A stretch of DNA of 12,290 bases from JAJDIA01 sp031555145 (GTDB taxonomy: Bacteria; Bacteroidota; Bacteroidia; Bacteroidales; Tannerellaceae). Of this stretch, positions 9,301 through 12,290 are shown piece by piece. Below the pieces are notes generated by a model, which did not search any database, was not told where the DNA came from, and saw only the letters and a program-made list of their open reading frames with translations. The position numbers and the translations under genes were made by a program. The DNA lies in NCBI GenBank assembly GCA_031555145.1, contig JAVBUR010000034.1, positions 1 to 12,290 of the forward strand. Reading direction: 5' to 3'. Numbering within the stretch: the first letter of the stretch is position 1; every line of letters starts with the position of its first letter.

Positions 9301-9716
9301 ATTTGTTTTCTTTTTTGTTGGGCTGTGCCGGCGGTATTCGTTACGATGGTTGCAGCCGTTTGCTTTATCAGTGAGATATTCTTTCCTACCATCCGATAAG
9401 TGATCCCCGTTTCAGCAAAGAGTTTATTCAGCACTTCCGGTACGGATTCGTCTACAACATGCAGGGAAACAGTCCGGTTCACGTCTATCTCACCTTTATT
9501 ATACACAAAAAGATAATCCGTTTGCTTCTCTATTTCAGCAATCACTTTCTTGGTAGAAAGTTGGTGTGCCTGAATAGACACTTTCGCACTCTGCAGGTCA
9601 GTTTCTGTTGCCCAGAGAGAAGCTACAGAGACAAATAAGGTAACAATTGCAATGTTCAGAATACGAAATCTCTGTTTAATGTTTGATACAGGTCTACTGT
9701 ACAAATTATTATTCAT
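6354..9716 (-). CDS. SusC/RagA-family TonB-dependent outer-membrane transporter with STN signalling domain
   Basis: This 1120-residue outer-membrane barrel imports ligand using TonB energy and here also signals. After a signal peptide (about 16-37, ending LWATET), residues about 42-118 form an STN domain (ISVQAHQLSTKKV-like pattern, then LNKLFAETGITYRMVGKN). In signalling receptors this domain contacts a FecR-type anti-sigma factor. A carboxypeptidase-regulatory-like beta domain follows (138-208), then the TonB-box-like EVVVVGYGTQ (216-225). The plug is about 225-345, with the SusC hallmark SAAIYGSKAANGVILVTTKR (321-340), and the barrel ends on a terminal Phe. SusC proteins without STN run near 1000 residues, so the extra N-terminal length fits the transducer class. 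The STN domain together with sigma and FecR genes directly upstream strongly implies ligand-induced autoregulation. The stop codon touches the first possible susD start. The substrate is unknown. Confidence 0.96.
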   Translation of the reverse strand: MNNNLYSRPVSNIKQRFRILNIAIVTLFVSVASLWATETDLQSAKVSIQAHQLSTKKVIAEIEKQTDYLFVYNKGEIDVNRTVSLHVVDESVPEVLNKLFAETGITYRMVGKNISLIKQTAATIVTNTAGTAQQKRKQISGVVVDETGESVIGANIVEKGTTNGVITDFDGKFTLEVAPDAVIQVSYIGYNRQEIKVGNQSTFSIRLIEDTQALSEVVVVGYGTQTKVNLTGAVGTISKDDLLDRPITSVSSALQGLTPGVTVTSGTGTPGSDGSTIRVRGVGTLNTADPYILVDGIETGTFNSLDPNDIESISVLKDAASAAIYGSKAANGVILVTTKRGKSGKATVSYSGNVSFSDISTLIDRMSSYDYARLYNELMVGNGASPRFTDDDLRLFKDGSDPYGHPNTVWTDYIFRTGFMHKHNLNVSGGSEDVKYMTSVGFLGQEGTLKNSDRQQFNMRTNVDIKLSKRFNMRTNMAFIHNEYSNPNASYGGGSSQFIRQANRMAPWIPYKKEDGNYGSISDGNPAAWIDIDARRFYLQQNFSGALAFDYHIIDGLTFTLQGAYVTDIKETKDYRKECWYDEVNYHGPDQLEETINRWSRYTLDALLNYNKTFNQDHNFKALAGYKIEKYDWRELKAFRKKFPNSNVTDLNGGDSSTQTNSGYSRELALLSYFGRLNYDYKGKYLLEADFRADASSRFADGYRWGYFPSFSAGWRISEENFMKGMSDWLQSLKLRGSWGLLGNQDAVDDYYPYLPTLYIGKNFPFGGVVNQGITVVSHKVSTISWEKAVNWGVGIDANFLNEFIFSAEYYNRKTTDIIMNIPVSDTFGISGTYQDNKGELRNSGVEVSLGWNHSFNKDWRMSANANFAYNKNELLDLAGVNEIILDGYNINRIGEPYRSFYVYQVDGLFQSDAEAAAYEAQYGNPWSVPFKGGDFRIKDADGDGKLSAKDRVVKGSQQPKGTYGLMLSGGWKNFDLSVFMQGVMGTNRYFSRDVVGSFIGDTSHPSTNWLDAWSPSNTNTTWPRLFLEEQSVSAPNKVYSTFWCMNSDYLRIKNINFSYTLPKMVLNKLGIANAKIYYTGENLFTFDSLPFNADPESASGDLDVYPISKTHSFGINVTF

Positions 9717-9765
9717 AATCTTGTAGATAGTTTTTTGTTTGTATTTTGATTTAAATCTTTAGGCT

Positions 9766-9780
9766 TGGGGAACTTCCCCA
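9766..9780. promoter_or_regulatory. Perfect 15-base palindrome upstream of susC
   Basis: The sequence TGGGGAACTTCCCCA has seven-base arms that are exact reverse complements around one central base. It lies in the 145-base gap between the FecR gene and susC, centred 57 bases before the susC ATG, inside otherwise A/T-rich DNA. No T-run follows on the minus strand, so it does not read as a terminator. It could be a regulator's operator or, in the mRNA, a small hairpin (TGGGG/CCCCA, five-base loop) in the susC leader. The function is inferred only from position and symmetry. Confidence 0.35.
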
Positions 9781-9861
9781 CTTATTGGCAGACGTTTTTC
9801 GTTTACCATCTTTCTTGCAGCTTACTCCATAGGCATCACATTTAGGTGTTAAACATTTATA

Positions 9862-10791
9862 TTAGTGTACGAATACTACATTTTTTTCATCATCCACTGT
9901 ATACGAAAAATGATTGGTCAGTTGCAGTACATTTAGGATATGCTTCAGCCCATCCCGGGTTCTGAACTTGCCGGTACACAGTTGTTGGTATTTCTTTCTA
10001 TTTGCATCGTTGATTACGATGTTCACATCAAAATAAAGTTCCAGTTTGTTAAAAATATCCTCTAATGGTCCATTGAAATAAAGGATGCCTTTGCGCCAAA
10101 GGAAATGATCCATTTCCTGAACCGGAAGCATCCTGAGTTTGCCATAAGCCAGTACAGCCCTATTGCCAGGGGATAAAGTAATCGTTTGTTTATGCTCATA
10201 GTCAGATATTTCAACCTCTCCGGTCAATAGCGATGTTTCAAACTCCGGAGACTTTTTATAGGCGTATACATTAAAGGTAGTTCCAAGGGCTTTGACCTGA
10301 TAGGTCGGTGTGGATACGATAAAAGGTTTATCCTTATTGGCCTGCACATCAAAAAAACCTTCTCCTTCGAGCGTAACTAACCGTTGCGAGTCGGAAAAGC
10401 GAGTCGGAAAATGCAATACACTTCCCGCATTTAGCCAGACTTTTGACCCATCAGCCAATGTCACCTGCGAATTTTGTCCCGGAGGCACCAATACGGTTTG
10501 CATGCCCACCTCCTCCGGCTGCACGTTCAGCTGCTGATGCAAGAAAAAACCCAACGCAATAAACGCAGCGACTTTTAAGGTTTCCCATATAACCCTTCGT
10601 CCTGCCGCCACTTTCTTTATGTTTTTTTCTATCTCCGGCTTTTTATTCCAGAGGTTCATTTCATACAACCGGCATATCCGCTGATAATGTAACAGATTAG
10701 CGTCATCCCGTTTCAGCCACTCAGTGACAAGGCGCGACTGTTCATCGCTGGTTTTACCTTCAAAATATAGTTGTAGTAATGTATCGTCCAT
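9862..10791 (-). CDS. FecR-like anti-sigma factor (inner-membrane sigma regulator)
   Basis: This 309-residue single-pass membrane protein should hold the neighbouring ECF sigma factor inactive and relay a signal from the STN domain of the SusC protein. Residues 1-66 are a cytoplasmic helical anti-sigma region (LLQLYFEGKTSDEQSRLVTE, then EWLKRDDANLLHYQRI). A membrane segment lies at about 68-86 (VIWETLKVAAFIALGFFL). The periplasmic FecR domain at about 98-200 has its signature VPPGQNSQVTLADGSKVWLN (102-121), plus TLEGEGFFDV and VKALGTTFNVYAY. The C-terminal domain (about 235-307, ILYFNGPLEDIFNKLELYFD) matches the DUF4974-type domain common in Bacteroidetes FecR proteins. The length fits the family. 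It lies 98 bases after the sigma gene and 145 bases before susC, the usual sigma-FecR-SusC-SusD order. Confidence 0.94.
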   Translation of the reverse strand: MDDTLLQLYFEGKTSDEQSRLVTEWLKRDDANLLHYQRICRLYEMNLWNKKPEIEKNIKKVAAGRRVIWETLKVAAFIALGFFLHQQLNVQPEEVGMQTVLVPPGQNSQVTLADGSKVWLNAGSVLHFPTRFSDSQRLVTLEGEGFFDVQANKDKPFIVSTPTYQVKALGTTFNVYAYKKSPEFETSLLTGEVEISDYEHKQTITLSPGNRAVLAYGKLRMLPVQEMDHFLWRKGILYFNGPLEDIFNKLELYFDVNIVINDANRKKYQQLCTGKFRTRDGLKHILNVLQLTNHFSYTVDDEKNVVFVH

Positions 10792-10889
10792 CCTAAGAGT
10801 TCTATTCGTTATATAGTAGACGACAGCCGGAAGATATTCACTAGTGCACCACTATTTTTTTTTGAAAAACGGCACTAAGCGGTCAAGGT

Positions 10890-11441
10890 TCAATTCATAA
10901 ACCAAAAAGACAAAAACGGTAAATAATCTTTTAGCGCAATTCGCAATGCTTTCAACGCTTTGGCTATATGATAATCGACACCTTTCACCGTTATTCCTAA
11001 CCTTTCCGCGATCTCTTTTACTGATTTGTCCTCATACCGGCTCATGATAAAAACGTTCCGGGTCTGCTCGGGCAGCTGATTCAAGGTAAACTGTACAATA
11101 TGTTGTATTTCATCCGACAGGACTTTTTCAGGGTCGCAGGCCTCCAAGGTAGAGATACGTATATCCAACTCATGCCGTCGCCAATCCTCCATTGCTTCCA
11201 CGACAGCTCGTGCCCGGGCTTTCATCTTCAGGTAATCCAACGATTTATGTTTCAATATGGTCAATAAAAAGGTGGCGGCTTTGTCAACAGGCTCTTTCTG
11301 CATGGTCTCCCACAACTTCAGCATGGCTTCAGTCGCCAGATCTTCTGCGGCCAAATCATTCCGGACATACAGATTGGCAAATCGAAATGCCCTATTGTAG
11401 TACTCCGTATAAATTTGATTAAAACTTTCCTTTATAACCAT
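10890..11441 (-). CDS. ECF RNA polymerase sigma-70 factor (Bacteroidetes FecI/RpoE-like type)
   Basis: This 183-residue alternative sigma factor directs RNA polymerase to target promoters, here most likely those of the adjacent susCD-phosphoesterase genes. Region 2 spans about 8-75: FNQIYTEYYNRAFRFANLYV, then DLAAEDLATEAMLKLWE, where the acidic EDLATEA patch and tryptophan are typical. Region 4 spans about 112-170 with LNQLPEQTRNVFIMSRYEDK, then the helix-turn-helix VKEIAERLGITVKGVDYHIAKA. No region 1 or 3 is present, as in ECF factors. The tail (YLPFLSFWFMN) is hydrophobic. The ATG at 11441-11439 gives a normal family length. It is the first gene of the locus. Two imperfect -7-like boxes (TTCATTTG at 11480-11473, TTACTTTG at 11544-11537, each one base off TAnnTTTG) precede it, without a clear -33. 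Confidence 0.94.
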   Translation of the reverse strand: MVIKESFNQIYTEYYNRAFRFANLYVRNDLAAEDLATEAMLKLWETMQKEPVDKAATFLLTILKHKSLDYLKMKARARAVVEAMEDWRRHELDIRISTLEACDPEKVLSDEIQHIVQFTLNQLPEQTRNVFIMSRYEDKSVKEIAERLGITVKGVDYHIAKALKALRIALKDYLPFLSFWFMN

Positions 11442-12190
11442 GTTTTTTATTACGTATCACTGGTATTCAGTCCAAATGAATCGCTGTTGTTTCTGCTGTT
11501 TATTGTTTCGTCACACGAGTGTTCTATTTTACGATGCAAAGTAATGACACTGCTTTTTCACCTGTCTTACGTAGCTATGGCATTTTCATTACATTTACCG
11601 ACTATCATTCATAACAGACCGTAATCTCCAAATTTCCGCCTATATACAGGATAAACAAACAACAACCGCATCATACAGCAAATGTAGTAAAAAATCACAT
11701 AGCTACCACATAAGCGGATATTCATAGCTACCGGCATTGGAAGATCGTCCTGTTTCATGTTTATCCGAATCTGAAAGTGGCTGAATCGAGGCACAGGGTT
11801 ATTGTTATTTTCAGAAAGAGGGAAAGGGCGTTTTGGGGTGTTGAAAAGAGGTAAAAGACGCGAAGGAATGGTATAGGCATGTGATAGGCAACACATAGGC
11901 AAGTGATATGCGGGGCAGAAAATGATATTAAGAATTTGTGATTCAGCTGTTTATGATGCTATTAAATATAGGCTTTGGGTTTTCCCAGATTTAGGGTTAT
12001 TGTATTTTTTGTTTTAAGTTAGGGTTGTAATAAGAGCTGGGAGATCTTCAGATTGTACAGAGTTTGAATATTTTCCGGGGATAAACAAATTGTGTGTCAA
12101 TGGTATTTAGTATGGTGTAACAAAGAGTAATATGGCTCCCCTCCTTTGAAGCTACTCTCTATACACATCTTTTGACTAGCTTTAGAGTGC
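11442..12190. other. Non-coding stretch upstream of the sigma gene; no convincing gene
   Basis: I see no supported gene in these roughly 750 bases. The part nearest the sigma gene (to about 11545) probably holds its promoter, but the -7-like boxes are imperfect. A minus-strand frame (ATG at 11896 or 11758 to stop at 11609) is open but has no family likeness; its last 49 codons include a hydrophobic stretch. An 11-base direct repeat lies at 11873-11905. AGGGTTATTGT occurs twice (11795-11805 and 11993-12003), and TGGGTTTTCCCA at 11976-11987 is a tiny dyad. AGAGTA (12124-12129) and TACTCT (12153-12158) are a spaced inverted pair. Confidence 0.6.
11873..11905. repeat. Three tandem 11-base repeats
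   Basis: The units are ATAGGCATGTG (11873-11883), ATAGGCAACAC (11884-11894) and ATAGGCAAGTG (11895-11905). They share ATAGGCA with variable last four bases, and a degenerate fourth unit begins ATATGC at 11906. The period is close to one helical turn. It lies about 430 bases upstream of the sigma gene. The role is unknown; it could be a chance microsatellite or a set of binding sites on one DNA face. Confidence 0.5.
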
Positions 12191-12290
12191 ATGCCCCGTC
12201 AGGGGTATCGTGTTCGTAGCCAGGGGTGTAAGCCCCTGGAATAATACGGATATCATATATAAACCGCGCCACGTCAGTGGTGCCGTATAT
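12191..12290. repeat. Cluster of GC-rich hairpins, probably an interspersed repeat element running off the right edge
   Basis: Three hairpins follow one another. The first (12191-12208) pairs ATGCCCC with GGGGTAT around the loop GTCA. The second (12220-12239) pairs CCAGGGG with CCCCTGG around TGTAAG. The third (12266-12283) pairs GCGCCAC with GTGGTGC, again around GTCA. The first and third share stem length, loop and the position of a G-T wobble while their stem bases differ, which suggests copies kept by structure. ATACGG (12244-12249) and CCGTAT (12283-12288) flank the third. No reading frame is evident. It resembles GC-rich palindromic repeats found many times in Bacteroidetes intergenic DNA, but copy number cannot be checked here. 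Confidence 0.55.

Noticed and set aside
10842..10863. Intrinsic terminator on the plus strand
   Set aside because: The stem is only five pairs with two G/C pairs and no plus-strand gene precedes it, so I list it as an oddity rather than a terminator.
11609..11902. 97-residue minus-strand frame as a gene
   Set aside because: Its first codon is TTG, the first ATG is at 11896, there is no ribosome site there, and it begins inside the 11-base repeats; only the shorter 49-codon version is worth keeping as a weak possibility.
12191..12290. CRISPR array
   Set aside because: The hairpins are not identical direct repeats with uniform spacers, and no cas gene is in the window.

Overview
The window looks like a stretch of a Bacteroidales chromosome (Bacteroides or Parabacteroides type). 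This rests on a SusC/SusD pair, a FecR-type anti-sigma factor with the C-terminal domain typical of Bacteroidetes, an ECF sigma factor, A-rich leaders with little Shine-Dalgarno signal, and a perfect Bacteroides-type -7 box (TATCTTTG) in front of the left-hand gene. Every gene I can support is on the minus strand, so the window reads from right to left.

In transcription order from the right: positions 11442-12290 hold no convincing gene. They contain a cluster of GC-rich hairpins at the edge (12191-12290), a short 11-bp direct-repeat tract, and the upstream region of the sigma gene. Next comes an ECF sigma factor (11441-10890), a FecR-like membrane anti-sigma factor (10791-9862), a 1120-residue SusC-type TonB-dependent transducer/transporter with an N-terminal STN signalling domain (9716-6354), a SusD-type surface lipoprotein (about 6341-4647), and a secreted metallophosphoesterase of purple-acid-phosphatase type (4628-3450). 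These five form a coherent trans-envelope signalling and uptake locus. The likely model, inferred from the known sigma/FecR/STN-SusC families, is as follows. Ligand bound by SusCD is sensed through the STN domain by FecR, which releases the sigma factor to raise expression of susCD and the phosphoesterase. There is no glycosidase, lyase or sulfatase. The only enzyme is the phosphoesterase, so the substrate may be a phosphate ester rather than an ordinary glycan.

A strong inverted repeat (3359-3396) followed by a T-rich tract on the minus strand separates this locus from a compact ABC importer operon. That operon has a periplasmic substrate-binding (lipo)protein (3334-2411) overlapping by ATGA a single 456-residue protein in which a SsuC/TauC-like permease is fused to its ATPase (2414-1044). 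After an 84-base gap holding a promoter, the N-terminal 319 codons of the RNA-binding transcription accessory protein Tex (959-1) run off the left edge.

The points most worth a second look are the permease-ATPase fusion, the phosphoesterase-only SusCD locus under sigma/anti-sigma control, the covarying GTCA-loop hairpins at the right edge, and two well-formed dyads (9766-9780 and 3359-3396) in regulatory positions. I see no tRNA, rRNA, CRISPR array or transposase.
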